Below, piece after piece: positions 36,887 through 48,640 of a stretch of 64,000 nt of DNA; the stretch's first letter is position 1; every line of letters begins with the position of its first letter. This DNA is from Oenanthe sinensis (taxonomy: Eukaryota > Streptophyta > Magnoliopsida > Apiales > Apiaceae). The stretch is from assembly GCA_028671895.1 (NCBI GenBank), contig CM053796.1, forward strand, positions 27,030,860 through 27,094,859, in the 5' to 3' direction. The notes beneath the pieces are model-generated. The model searched no databases, was not told where the DNA came from, and was given only the letters and a program-made list of their open reading frames with translations. The position numbers and the translations under genes are program-made.

Positions 36887-37271
36887 TGTTGGAATTTAAT
36901 TCTATATTCATATGTTTAGTTATTATTTAGATATATTTGCTTTATTTATGTTTTGTTTTTAAATAAACCAGCTGTCAACGTGCTTGTATAGCTGATGACT
37001 TAGTCTAGTAGTGGGTTTCCTGTTTTGTAGGATCGTAGAGTTAGAGGAGCAGTAGTAGGGGTTAGTTGCTGGTTTTTAGCACCAGTACGTTCTCAGTTTC
37101 CTTATATAAGTTCTTGTATTCTCTGAAAGTATTCATCAGTTAATAAAACTAAGTTTTTCCAGTAAAAAGAAGTTCTTTCTATATATATAATAACCAGCTT
37201 GTCTCACCAGTTGCATGAATCTCATGTTCATACATATATAAGTATATCACTATATCAGTTTAGTTTCTACA
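36887..37271 (+). repeat. 5' LTR of the gag-only element
   Basis: Begins TGTTGGAATTTAATTC and ends TTTCTACA. A plant-like TATATAAG at about 37102 could be the promoter core. Confidence 0.92.
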
Positions 37272-37309
37272 CTTGGTATCAGAGCACCCCAGGTTTGAAG
37301 GTCCTGTTT

Positions 37310-38128
37310 ATGCCAAAGTATCAACCACGACACACATCAGAATCCATGGAGACACCAAGAACAAAGGAAGGTGCTGTGGCTGTGAACTACCCTATGCTAA
37401 CCAAGAGCAACTACACTGCCTGGTCCCTAAAAATGAAGGTCTTCATGAAGGCACAAGGCGTTTGGGGCGCTATTGAACAGAAAAATCCCAGGGCTGAAGT
37501 AGATGAAAGGACTGTGCAGATGGCTCTTGCAGCCATTTATCAAGGTGTGCCTGAGGATGTGTTGTTGGCCATTGCAGAAAAGGAAACAGCAAAGGAGGCT
37601 TGGGAGGCAATCAAGACAATGTGTATGGGGGTGGAACGAGTATAGGAGGCTAGGGTGCAGACATTAAAGGGAGAATTCGAGTCTCTCATGATGAAAGACT
37701 CAGAGAAGATAGAAGATTTCTGCTTGAAACTGAGTGGCATTGTGACTAACATTCGAGTTCTTAGAGAGGCTATGGAAGAATCCAGTGTTGTAAGGAAGAT
37801 TCTACGTGTTGTGCCTGATAAGTTCCTCCAAATAGCTTCAAACATTGAACAATTTGGAGATGTTAAAGCCATGTCAGTTGAAGAACTGGTGGGACGTCTC
37901 AAGGCCCATGAAGAAAGAATGAAAGGTAGGAGTGAGCAAAGTGAGCAACAACAGCTTCTCTTAGCTCAGAAATGGAAGGGCAGACTGGACAAGAGCAAGA
38001 TAAAATGTTTCAATTGCAACATTTATGGTCACTTCGCCTCAGAGTGTGACAAACCTCGACGAAAGAAAGAACACTGTCAAGAAGCAAATCTAGCACAGCT
38101 TCATGACGACGAACCGGCATTGCTGTAG
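37310..38128 (+). pseudogene. gag: Gag polyprotein with one in-frame stop
   Basis: The frame can start at 37310 or, more like relatives, at 37346 (METPRTKEGAVAV). It holds a copia Gag N-terminus (NYPMLTKSNYTAWSLKMKVF), a UBN2-type helical domain to about 37900, a coil (LVGRLKAHEERMKGRSEQSEQQ) and an intact CCHC zinc knuckle, CFNCNIYGHFASEC, at about 38008-38049. The only defect is TAG at 37643-37645 between ERV and EARVQ, where related proteins have Lys; one base change would make it. The product coats the RNA in a virus-like particle. Because the insertion is recent, this stop may have arisen after it, or the copy may have been mobilised with Gag from elsewhere. Confidence 0.85.
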
Positions 38129-38129
38129 A

Positions 38130-38364
38130 GGCCATATGGGCCAACAAAGACAAGCCATACGGGCTTGTGAATAATAGCCATAAGGGCTGTGAAATGGATG
38201 CCATAGGGGCAGGAAATAAATTGCCAGACGGGCAAACAAGTAAGCCAAAAAAGAGCTGTGATCAGTGGTGCCATATGGGCACAGAAAGGCCACACGGGCT
38301 GGATCAATGTATTTTCCATACGGGCATGAAAAAGATGTTTCAGTTCAAGGCATGCCATACGGGT
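38130..38364 (+). repeat. Array of GCCATACGGGC motifs with 23 bp spacing
   Basis: Copies start at 38131, 38154, 38177, 38200 and 38223, exactly 23 bp apart, then a weak copy near 38244 and further ones at 38270, 38289, 38315 and 38354. The 11 bp core is an interrupted palindrome (GCC...GGC) with a variable middle, while the 12 bp spacers are unrelated to one another. It lies between the gag stop and the polypurine tract and is not coding. Confidence 0.85.
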
Positions 38365-38406
38365 AGCTGAAGAATTGATAGATGAATATAGAATTAAAGG
38401 GGAGAT

Positions 38407-38791
38407 TGTTGGAATTTAATTCTATATTCATATGTTTAGTTATTATTTAGATATATTTGCTTTATTTATGTTTTGTTTTTAAATAAACCAGCTGTCAACG
38501 TGCTTGTATAGCTGATGACTTAGTCTAGTAGTGGGTTTCCTGTTTTGTAGGATCGTAGAGTTAGAGGAGCAGTAGTAGGGGTTAGTTGCTGGTTTTTAGC
38601 ACCAGTACGTTCTCAGTTTCCTTATATAAGTTCTTGTATTCTCTGAAAGTATTCATCAGTTAATAAAACTAAGTTTTCCCAGTAAAAAGAAGTTCTTTCT
38701 ATATATATAATAACCAGCTTGTCTCACCAGTTGCATGAATCTCATGTTCATACATATATAAGTATATCACTATATCAGTTTAGTTTCTACA
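38407..38791 (+). repeat. 3' LTR of the gag-only element
   Basis: One difference from the 5' LTR seen by eye. Ends TTTCTACA before the GTAGA duplication. Confidence 0.92.
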
Positions 38792-38796
38792 GTAGA

Positions 38797-39670
38797 CAAC
38801 AAAGTACATACGAGAAGAGTCTCTGGTTGTTTCCTTCAGTTCTTGAATCATCATATTCAACATTATATTCTTGTGTAATTTCCTTCAATACACTTGACGG
38901 TGTACTAACCGAAAGCTTCTCAATCCAATATAAAAAATTAAAAAAAAAGAATCAATTAGTAGATGAATTTGACAAAGATCACTACTTCACTACTTCACTA
39001 GTATATGTACTTATTACTGTTATATAACATGAGAAAAATTTAAATGTATGGTTGACACTCTGTGTTAGCAAAAGGTCTTATTAAATATATGTGTCGCACT
39101 AGGATATAGACTCTATTAAGGGGCACTATATTTAATTACTGATCAGGTGACCTTATACACCCAAGTGCTAATAAAAGACACAAAATGCAGTTTCGTCTAA
39201 TTTCCAGTTTCATAGTCATAAAGCTTAATTAGTTTAACATATTATATATTTGATTGTAACTTTGCTCCATATACACAAGTATAATTATCCTAGAGGACCA
39301 AAACAAATGCAAGACATGATGAGCTAGAATAAATAACAAAATGTTAATGTCAGTTCTTACATTAGAATAAATAACAATATTTTTGTTATATTTGCAAAAA
39401 AACTAATAAAAAAATTAAACTTAGAAAAGCACAAATTAGATCAAAGAAACTGATAATAATTGTGTTATTGTCACCATTAACTAACCATAAGTGGTGTAAA
39501 ATGAACCTCATATTTACTTGATACAAGGAAATTAATGAGTATATTGCAGTCAGCACTGAGCATGTCCACATGAATAACAATATAAAAGCATATAACTTAT
39601 TAAGCTACATGCATCTAAATTAGTACAACTATATAAATTCAACTAGCTAACCAAAAAAGTCAGATTGCCA
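38797..39670. other. Spacer, nothing recognised
   Basis: AT-rich and non-coding as far as I can see. Confidence 0.45.
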
Positions 39671-39787
39671 TTAAAAAAAGTGTAATCTTACATAGAGTCT
39701 AAGCTGCTGTATATAGTCCACGAGGTTCATTTACTAACAATTTCTTTACAAAATCTTCTGCACCATGACTCTTAGTTGACCCTGTTT

Positions 39788-40240
39788 TTAGCAAAAAATA
39801 GACTTGTTTCTTAAAACCGTAGAGTGAGACACATTGCCCTCCCTTCTAGCAACTAGAGGAATTTGGTTAGTAGCAACACTAATAACACATTTATCTTTAT
39901 CAAAAATAACTGAATGACCATCATCATGCAACTTACTTACACTTAGCAAATTATATTTTAAGCTCTTAATATAACAAACATTGTCAATAAAGGTTGTGTT
40001 ATTACCTAATTTACATTTACCTAAAATAGAAAGAGTTTTGTTATCACCAATTATGACACCTCCACCTTTCTTGAATTTGATACTAATGAATTGAGATTTG
40101 TCTCCACACATATGTCTCGTACATTCACTATCAATGATCCATGATTTCGATTTGATCTTAGCAGCATGACATATCTACAAAACAAATAAACACAACACTT
40201 AACATTTTGGTACCCATATTGGTTTGGATCTTGATTGGTT
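39788..40240 (-). pseudogene. pol: Protease region of family C pol (fragment)
   Basis: The minus frame reads SWIIDSECTRHMCGDKSQF, where functional copies have DSG in the active site, so Gly is replaced by Glu. It continues with GDNKTLSILGKCKL and SLKYNLLSVSKLHDDG, the conserved copia protease C-terminus, and ends at 39788. Nothing of integrase follows. Non-functional. Confidence 0.75.
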
Positions 40241-40439
40241 AGTAGCAAGTATATAAAGAACATTCAATTCAGATTTCTTGATTCACATTTGTACCACTTT
40301 GGGAGAGGAATTCTATGTTCTTTGTTTCCTTCCAGAACCATTTCGGTTGTCTTTCTGTTTGTTGTAGTTAGCTGGCTTCGTGTCAGCTTCTTTTTGGTAA
40401 ACTCTAGTAGCTCACTGAGATCTGTAATTTTGAGCAAAA

Positions 40440-42295
40440 TGACCCTTACCACCATATTTGTTGCATCTTTTACAGGGCATAGCATACTTGTATGGATTTC
40501 CTTGTCTCCCTTTATACTTCAGTGCATTAGCCCTCTTGTTGAAGTTCAAACCAACTCCTTCCATGTAGAAAGGTACCTTGATGCATTTCATCATTGATTT
40601 GAGACCTTCTTCTCTTAGAACAAATGTTCCCATGCCTTTTCTGAGCTTTATAACTTCATTCTCTGAGGAAATATTTCTTTATACTTGCTTTGATGAAGTA
40701 GCAGCAAGTTGAGATGTACTGTCAGCATGCTGAGATGATGTTTCACCAGGCTGAGATGTAGTTTCAGCAAGCTGAGATGATTCTTTCTTGGAAGATTCTC
40801 TGAGTTTGAATGTTTCCAAACAAGCATCTCTTGCCTCTATATCATCCTTAAGATCAGAAATCTCATCAGATAGAGCATTGTTCCTTTTGAGCAGAATCTT
40901 GTTGAATCCTTCTAGATCCTCAATCTTTAATTCAAGCTCTTCAATTATGACTTCATTTGTAGCTTGAACAGGTTCCTTGCTTTCAATTAGTGATTCCACA
41001 TTTGCCATCAAATCTTGAACCATCCATCAAAGGTAAGCATTCATCTCTGACAGCTTGCTATTTTCTGTCCTTACTCGGTTATATTCCTCTAATGGAATAC
41101 TATTTTGAACCTGCATGGTTTGTTCATCTAGAATAATATTTTTAGAAGAAAATCAAATCTAAATGAGTTTACCTCACTTTTATCATCATCAGAATCACTT
41201 TCAGTTATGATCTCCTCAGTTAAGTATCGAACAATATCATCTTCCATTCCACCTAATGCAAGGTTGATCATGTCATCATTTTTGTCTTTGTTACTTGGTG
41301 AAATGCCTTCTTCATTATCACTTCAGGTTAGCAATGCCTTTGATTTCTTCTTGTCTTTGAAATCACCTGGTTGCTTCCCTTTCAGCTTATAACAATTCTT
41401 CTTGAAATGGCCAGATTTTCCACATTCAAACCATATTGGACCACCTTTAGAGTCATTAGAGAACTTTCTGGTTTTGGAGAAACTTGAACTCCTCTTTTCT
41501 CTCTTGAGTTTGTTCTTTTGTTCGATCATCTTCCAGATTTTTCTAGACATAAGTGTAATTTCCTCATCAAATTCATCCTCAGATTCCAGCTTGTCGTCAT
41601 CAACATGCAGTGCCAAATTCTTCATCTTAGAAGTAATATCAGAAGTAGAATTTGCATTGACAGCATTTATCTTGCCTTCAAACTGCTCCAATTCAGCAAA
41701 AATACTTAGTGTCCATTGTATCAATTATTGGAGAAGATTCAAAGGTAGTGACCTTTGGTTCGTAGATCCATGGAATAACATTAATGATTTTCATTTTGAT
41801 TTCTTCTTGTGGAATTTTCTTAGTAAGTAAAGTGAGACCATTCATACTGACTTGGAACCTAGCCTGAGCATCCTTAATAGATTCACCTTCATTGAGTTTG
41901 AAATTTCCATACTCGTTCATCAGCTTGTTGAGTTTTACCTTCTTTAAAGTTTTTGAACCTTCATGACACAGTTCAATGGTGTCCCACATTTCCTTTGCAG
42001 AAGTACATGAAGAAACTTTGTCACTTTCTTCAGGACATAGACTAGTCATGATAATGTTGATAGCTCCATTTTTTTAAGCAAGCTTGATCAGCTCATCAGT
42101 AGTGAGATCATCAATATCCTTTTCTTTGTCATTAGTTGTAAGAAACTTGAAAGGACCTTTTACTGTAACTCTCCACTCCATGGCTTCTTTAGCAAGGTGT
42201 TGTTTCATTCTACCTTTCCACTAGTTGTAATTTTATGTGCCAAGTAGAAGAGGTGCCCGCAAACCTGAGCTTCCCATTGGATATTTATTAGCCAT
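40440..42295 (-). pseudogene. gag: gag of family C (broken)
   Basis: Starts at the ATG at 42295 (MANKYPMGSSGLRAPLLLGT), followed by two early stops, then a UBN2-type domain (42170-41693; TSAKEMWDTIELCHEG, KLNKLMNEYGNFKLNEGE). After a frame change a first zinc knuckle appears near 41390-41440 with Trp in place of the first Cys (WFECGKSGHFKKNC). A coiled-coil extension with Gln-Thr-Ser repeats lies at 41023-40679, and a second knuckle near 40440-40500 (CKRCNKYGGKGHFAQNY) has lost its last Cys. This two-knuckle Gag with a coiled coil is known in several plant copia lineages. Confidence 0.75.
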
Positions 42296-42351
42296 TTGTT
42301 CTATACTTTCCTATTACAGAAGATATTAGTATAGCCTACTCTGATGCCAAA

Positions 42352-44824
42352 TAAAAATGCACACCTAGAAGGGGGTGAATAGGTGTTATGGATAACAATG
42401 ACCAATTTTAATTTTTACCAAGTTATTAACCTGTCAGCTGGCTAAGTTCAATTTCAATACACTGTCAACTAGCTACTATCTATAATGCAGTACAGAAAAA
42501 GAAAATAACATAAGATCTTTTATCCAGGTTCGACCCCTAATCCCCTATAGTCTACTTTCTGGTCCCCTACCACCTGGTAAGAGAATATTATTAATAAATG
42601 AATAATTGATTACAAGATTACAATAATATTCCTTCCATCATCCCTTGCAGCTGATTCTAGCTTCCTGAAACACCTGTTCCCTGAACTAATCTGCCCTCTA
42701 AGCACTATACTACCATAGTATAGTCTTCTCTAGCCTCTAATTCCCTTGAACCTTGTTTCACAAGCCTAGAAATCCAGCCATAACTTGATTACAATCAAAC
42801 GATTAAAAGTGAATAAAAGATTATAACTCAACCTAAGAACTCTTCACGTATAGATATAAAATATATAATACTAGAGCTCAAATAGATGTAGATATGAAAG
42901 CTTTGAGTTGAAAGATGTGTGTGTAGATGTATCAAATCAGTATATTTATTTGGTGAAGATAAGAGTGTTAGAAATAAGGAGTCCCAGAAGTTTACCGAGG
43001 GGGGGGGGGTGAATGTATACTTCAAAGATTTTCTGTCTTTTTAAACTTTGATGAACTGTTTGGTTGTTTTAAAAAAATCTGTTGAAACAAGCTAGGTGTT
43101 TACAAAAGCATAAAGCAATAAATAAAATAAGCACAAGATGTAACTTTCAATCTAATTGTATTAAAATGAATTTTTGCTACAATCTGAAATTCAAACTGAA
43201 TTCCAGCTTCATGTTCTTGGAAGATACAAGGTATGAATACTCTTGATACAAATTCAAAAAGACTCACTGACTAATGAGGTTGTGCATAAAATATATAGAC
43301 CACGTGTCTTTTGGCACATGCTCTCATAAGACAGTTTAACTAAAACTAGAAATAGACAAGAAATACTTTACATCCGACTACTATCTATTTCTAGCTAAAA
43401 CTTGTTTTGATAGTCTACTACATTCAGCCTTATATCTTCTGTCTTTTGTCTTGAATATCTTCTCAGCTTCATTGTAGGCTTGTCTTTATCTTTACAGGTT
43501 TGACTTACCTTGCAAAGACAAAGCTACAAATTATCTATCTTGTTCTTCTACAATTCTCCTTGAAAATAGCTCTTTTAGAACAGTCAAGTACTCTGTTAAA
43601 ATTACTTCGAGAAGACATGGTGATTGACTTCTCGATTGAGTACAAGTTGTGACTTCTCGATTAGTCCTTGAATGACCTACTTCTCAAATGTCTAGACTTA
43701 TCGATTGCATATTATATATGATAACTTCTCGATTAGACTAGACTTCTCGAATGATCACTTGAAATTGAGACTTCTCGATTGGTTCAACTTTATCACTTCT
43801 CGAATGCTCCTTTGGCTGACTTCTCGAATTGATTTACTGGACTTCTCGAATGGTATTTCTCACACTACTTGATTGAATTCAATATCCTAACTTCTCGAAT
43901 GGGCACTTCACGATTGAATACAAAGCCAATGAGTATTTTAAAACTTCTCGACCAGTTGCACATTTGACTTCTCGAATGATCTGTTTGCCTTAGAAGAATT
44001 TTCAAGATGCATTCTTTATTCTTCAAGAGTCTTCTTTGTCTAGTTGCATGATTCAACTTGAATCTTCTAAGAGACTTTATTCTTTGCCTATAGATTACAT
44101 CATGAAATTACAATTTGATCACACTTTCAACTACAACAGTACATTGAATTATCTAAGTTACTAACATATTACAGAAGTACAAAAATGTTATAGCAAGACA
44201 AATAATTACATAGTGTATGCTTGATTTGATCTAATAAAGAGAATATACACACTAATATATATAAAAACTATATTCGAATTAGCCCAAATAATCTGCAACG
44301 TTCTTTTGAAAAACAACGCTCAAATTAGTTTAGATAATTCTCATAGACCTGTTCAAAATCTACGAATATTGAGGGAGAATAAAAGATAATACGTTTGAAA
44401 TTTAACCCCCAATATAAGTTTGAATTAAGATAAGGATTTGTTAAAGAGATAAACTTTAAGATAAGAAACAATTCCCTATAAAATAGGAAAACATTTTTGG
44501 CATAGATAAAATAGGTCTAAATAATATTTTTGAGCTCTAATAAAATATAAACATATATTTATATTAGATAAGTTCGAACAATTAAAGATCCTAAAGATCT
44601 CCTATTAAATCGAACTCTAGAAAATATTCTGCACAAAATTGCTTCCAGTGTTGGCTTGCTAAGATAGTCTGTTTCACGGCTGTTACTTGCTAAGATCATA
44701 TTCTCATATAACATATGAGCAAACTAAATCCTACAAGACAAAATTAGTTCCAGCATGCTATAACACATTTAAACAAGCTTATCAGCTTGCTAACTATGCA
44801 ATCATCAAAATCAAAAGGGTTTCA
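42352..44824 (-). repeat. 5' LTR of family C, interrupted by a solo LTR
   Basis: Matches the solo LTR at 7891-10496 on both sides of the insertion. Without the 1276 bp insertion it is about 1.2 kb. The primer site follows directly on the minus strand. Confidence 0.8.
42966..44236 (-). mobile_element. Solo LTR with CTTCTCGA motif array
   Basis: Left end TGTTAGAAATAAGG at 42966; right end at 44236 reads on the minus strand TATTAGATC, one base from TGTTAG. A perfect AAGAG duplication flanks it (42961-42965 and 44237-44241), and the family C LTR continues across. A G-run at 43001-43010 is the complement of the copia tail TTCACCCCCC. Between 43636 and 43980 lie eleven exact CTTCTCGA copies, mostly CTTCTCGA(A/T)TG, plus near matches. 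No internal element sequence is present. Confidence 0.85.
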
Positions 44825-44829
44825 TATAT

Positions 44830-45295
44830 ATGTTATTTATATATTATTATTATTATATTAATTTTTTTTATTTCAATATTCATGATATTTAATTAATAGG
44901 TTGTAATTTTAAATAAATTAAAGACTGGTGATCAAATTGAGTTGAGTATGAGTATAATTGTATTACATTAAAATTATATTATAATTTTATTTTTAAAATA
45001 GAAAATATATGTTATAATTTATATATATAATAATATTAACCGTGAGCCGTTGTATAAAAGGAGGACTAGACGTGTGATAAAGTTGTATGTATATATATAG
45101 AAGCAATTGCTCAAATTTATCAAATTTTTATTTTATAATATTAACTTTTAATCTCAACCACTTATCTATTATCCCAACCAAATTTCTCATCTTTTCGACC
45201 CACCACCATTGTTTCTTTTCTTATCATAATTTTAAAATCCTCTGCTCATTGAAAACACATATACATACATACAGATTTTTGTGTGTGTGTGTGTA
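44830..45295. other. AT-rich spacer, nothing recognised
   Basis: No gene or terminal structure. A (GT)n/(AT)n run lies at 45280-45305. Confidence 0.5.
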
Positions 45296-45912
45296 TATAT
45301 ATATAGGTTTTTGCACAAATGAGAATCTCCACTAATATGAGATATGAGAATTAATCATAGCTCTTCATTTTATAAAATCTTTAATCTAATCTAATGGTTC
45401 AGCTAAGGACACACACACTAATAATCTACACCCTTACACACACTACTCCACCCCTGCTCACGTCATGATGATGTCATAATTAGTTATTTGTTTTTATTTA
45501 AAAAAAATTAAAAAAATTAGAAAAAAAATTGGAGAAAAATTTTATATATCCGATGCCATGCTGACGTCAGCATGGTGATTTTCTGTAGAAGTGGAGATTT
45601 CCTGAAGAAAAAATCACCAGAATTCGATTTTTTTTAAAAGTAGTGATTTTCTTGATAAACAAATCACCAGAATTCAAGAAAAATCACTAGTATGATGTCA
45701 TGTCAGCATGACTTCACATATATAATAAAAATTCAAAAAATATATTTTAAAATATATATATATTTTTATGACATCGGCATGACATCATACTGGTGATTTT
45801 TTTTCACTGATGTCATACTTAGTGATTATTTATGTAGAGATGAGTGACTAGGATTACATCTGATATCTCACACTACTTAGCATTCACATTGGAGCATGAC
45901 CCTATATATATA
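45293..45912. mobile_element. Inverted-repeat element, possibly MITE or MULE-like
   Basis: The left end TATATAGGTTTTTGCACAAATG and the complement of the right end, TATATAGGGTCATGCTCCAATG, agree at most positions over about 22 bp. The interior holds nested inverted copies of CATGCTGACGTCAGCATG and GATGTCATG, and repeated AAATCACCAGAATTC. Both ends abut (AT)n, so the target duplication cannot be read. Confidence 0.45.
45556..45575. repeat. Perfect 20 bp palindrome with a TGACGTCA core
   Basis: CCATGCTGACGTCAGCATGG is its own complement. The TGACGTCA centre is a bZIP (TGA/CRE-type) binding core. It lies inside the inverted-repeat element. Confidence 0.8.
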
Positions 45913-45929
45913 TATATATATATATTGAG

Positions 45930-46910
45930 TTATATAAACCTGAAATATCGTATATCCATAACAAAAATGAGCCCAATGCGACGTTAGTTGATGCAAAAAT
46001 TTGATAAACCCGTCGATAGTCATCATCGTTCATATCAAACGGTGGCTTTACAAGCTGTTTCAACAAGATAATCATGAAGTGATAGTTAAGTCAATAATGC
46101 GATGGTGGTTTAGGAATGTTTATGGCAGTATGGTAGTAATATGAAGGTGGTGGAAGTGGTGGAGTCGTGGAGGTAATGGTGACAAAGACGATGATTAAAG
46201 TGTGTGATTATTGATGATGATGAGGTGATTTCTATTTTATCGTGACCATTTTTTTCAAAGTAGGTGATTACAATATTATTTTTAGTGATTTATAGGTGGT
46301 GGCAGCAGGTGATGCTTGTGGTTGTGGTTTGATTGAGGTTATTTAGGTTTGATTGTTGTAATTATTATTTAAATTTTATTATTCTGGTGTGATAATATTT
46401 TTATTTAAATCCGGTGCTTTTGAGATTATGTTGGTGATTTATAATTTTTGCCGAGTGATAATGACCAGAAATGGTGTCGGAGGTAATGGTTGGTGATGAC
46501 CAAAAGTGATGGTGAAAGTAGAAATAAGATGATGGTGGAATATGAATATGTGGATAAAATTAATGAATGGTGGGAGATTAAAACAAATTATTTAACCGAA
46601 TGGCTAGGATTAGATCTCATTTCTCCTATTAGTGGGGTTCTAATTAGAGTATCACCATATATATATATATATATAAGATTGTATGTATAGATCTATATGC
46701 AACATAGGGTTATAACTCAACACAAGAATAGGACGGGTAAATAATATGAAGTTATCATCGAAATCATGAAGACCGGGTAAAAACAAAGGACAAATAAGAC
46801 ATCTACAAACTTGAAGGATTAACTCACTGAAAGAAGTTTATTAGTATGTTCGTGCCTCCGTGAAGAATAAAAGTTTAAGTATTCAAGAATGTGGAAGCAG
46901 TGAAATAGTT
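45930..46910. other. Low-complexity G/T-rich spacer
   Basis: GGTGG and GATGATG runs at 46090-46500 and an (AT)n run near 46650. The 66-codon frame at 46490-46690 falls in this low-complexity DNA and is unlikely to be coding. Confidence 0.4.
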
Positions 46911-46915
46911 GTCTA

Positions 46916-47235
46916 AGTACCAGAAAGATTCTAGTGATCCAACAATGATTATTCTTAATAATTATCTACGAATTAGTCAAGCAATGATTCATAAAGTTTA
47001 AGTACAGGAATCGAAAAGATTTGAAGATACGTCAAACACAAAGAATCAAAATATTAGATTAAATCTTGGAGTCGAAGTACGAGAAAGATTCTAGTGATCC
47101 AGCAATGATTATTCTTAATCATTGTCTACGAATTAGTCAAGCAATGATTCACAGAGTTTAAGTACAGGAATTGAAAAGATTTGAAGATACGTCAAATACA
47201 AAGAATCAAAATATTAGATGAAATCTTGGAGTCTA
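46916..47235. repeat. Tandem duplication, 160 bp unit, two copies
   Basis: AGTAC followed by AGAAAGATTCTAGTGATCC begins the units at 46916 and 47076. They share ACGAATTAGTCAAGCAATGA and GATTTGAAGATACGTC with few differences. The surrounding sequence (46720-47690) looks like retrotransposon LTR sequence but I could not find its ends. Confidence 0.8.
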
Positions 47236-47695
47236 CTATAAATTATTGGAGAAAGTCTATTCATATGTTTAGACTTCAGTAAAGGATAAAGTTCGAAGAT
47301 GTTCAGGGTTTCAGATATGTTCTTGGTTCAACATAAGTGCCAGAGGATTTCAATGTACTTGCAAAAGAAGCATTCGTTATCAATAAGGAACACGGTCAAT
47401 TGTATAGTCAAGAGGATGTGATGATCAAGATCGTGTTAATCGTTTGTGAACCAGACCAGTTACACTAAGCGTCAGCACAAATGAAATTGAGAACTGTATT
47501 TGTGAATCAGAAGAATTGACTAGGAATGTTAAACCAAAGAATTAAGTTCGTAATTAAAGCATGGGAAATTCAGCAAACTTAATTCAAGGCATGAGATAAT
47601 TTCAAAGTTTCTGAAATATTGGCCAGGTACAAAAAGCTTTAACGAATAATTGGAGAATATTTGGTCGATAGTTAAAGCACTTGGAAAACTAGAGG

Positions 47696-48640
47696 CACTA
47701 CTAGAAATACTGGATTAGACGACGTCTCAAGATACTTTAACTGATGTCTTCATGGGTGATGTTAAATCCCCTTCTTTTTTACATCAGTTTGTAACCGATG
47801 TGAAAGAGGACATACCACATCGTTTTCCGATAAAAAATTGATGTCTATTTCTCCATTTTTAATTTTTAATGCACAACTTTCTTTTGAATATTATCATAAT
47901 ATAATATTTTAATCCATTTAAACATATGTTACAGAAGCAATAATTTGGCCTTTACAACAATATTTTGTTAAAAAACGATGTTAGTATTACATTTGACATC
48001 GGTTGGAAAGCTTAACCAATGTGGTAAGATGGATTTTACATCGGTTTCTTAAGACAAATATTGTCTAATATTTAAGACATGATATCTATAATAATCATTA
48101 ACATCAGTTGGTTTCAACTAAATGTTTTCTATTTTTTGTTTTAACATTAGCTGCTTATACAATACACGTTGTCTATTGTTGTCTTTGACATCAGTTTCTT
48201 ATTTTCTAACTGATATAATAATATTAGATTAACATCGGTTTACTATTATACAAAACTTTGTTTGGACATCAGAGTCATGTATAAAATGATATATGGTTAC
48301 CTATTTAAACCATTCACATATTAAAAACATACACGCCAACAAAAATTATCAAACCAAGAAAACTACCAAATTTGATTACTGCAACACACCCCATCCAATT
48401 TCAACTACTACACATCCATCCAATCAAAAATCAACTGCGTACTACATCCATCTATTCGACAAATATTCTAGTACAATCAAAAGAGTATAATTGATAGTGT
48501 AACCCAACTACATGATGGCATGGATATAATTAAGTGTCTCCCGGCGAAGGAAGTCAAGTTCCTCCCTTGTTTAAGTCGTGTGACTCTTAGAACGAAGTCA
48601 AGTTCCTCCCTTGTTTAAGTCCCGCAACTCTTAGAGCTGC
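47696..48640. mobile_element. CACTA element, left end
   Basis: CACTACTAGAAATACTGG at 47696 is a CACTA terminus. It is followed by many direct and inverted copies of ACATCGGTT/AACCGATGT to about 48240, a typical subterminal array. Two 44 bp tandem units (48550-48593 and 48594-48637, GAAGTCAAGTTCCTCCC) lie inside. I found no right terminus before the chromovirus at 48912 nor clearly after 54545. Confidence 0.65.

Larger units (their letters stand above)
36887..38791 (+). mobile_element. Young gag-only copia-type retrotransposon (TR-GAG type)
   Basis: LTRs of 385 bp (36887-37271 and 38407-38791) differ at one base in my comparison (GTTTTTCC against GTTTTCCC). A perfect GTAGA duplication flanks them (36882-36886 and 38792-38796). 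The primer site TTGGTATCAGAGC is at 37273-37285 and the polypurine tract AAAGGGGAGAT at 38396-38406. The 1.1 kb internal region encodes only Gag, then a repeat array. It would need enzymes from another copia element in trans. The near-identical LTRs point to recent insertion. Confidence 0.92.
39680..44824 (-). mobile_element. Ty1/copia retrotransposon, family C, 3'-truncated
   Basis: On the minus strand: 5' LTR (44824-42352, interrupted), primer site TTGGCATCAGAGTAGG (42335-42350), gag, and the start of the protease domain. It then stops without integrase, RT or 3' LTR near 39680, so most of pol was deleted. The LTR right end GGGTTTCA at 44824 and left end TAAAAATGC at 42352 fit the boundaries fixed by the TSD-flanked solo LTR at 7891-10496. 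Confidence 0.8.

Noticed and set aside
38090..38358. Minus-strand ORFs with repeated Pro-Tyr-Gly and Pro-Val-Trp
   Set aside because: They are the antisense reading of the GCCATACGGGC array and disagree in frame from unit to unit.
38130..38364. CRISPR array
   Set aside because: The 11 bp repeats are degenerate, the spacing changes after five units, and the host is a plant; it lies inside a retrotransposon.
43636..43980. Ordinary tandem satellite
   Set aside because: Copies of CTTCTCGA are separated by unrelated spacers of variable length, so there is no repeating unit beyond the motif.
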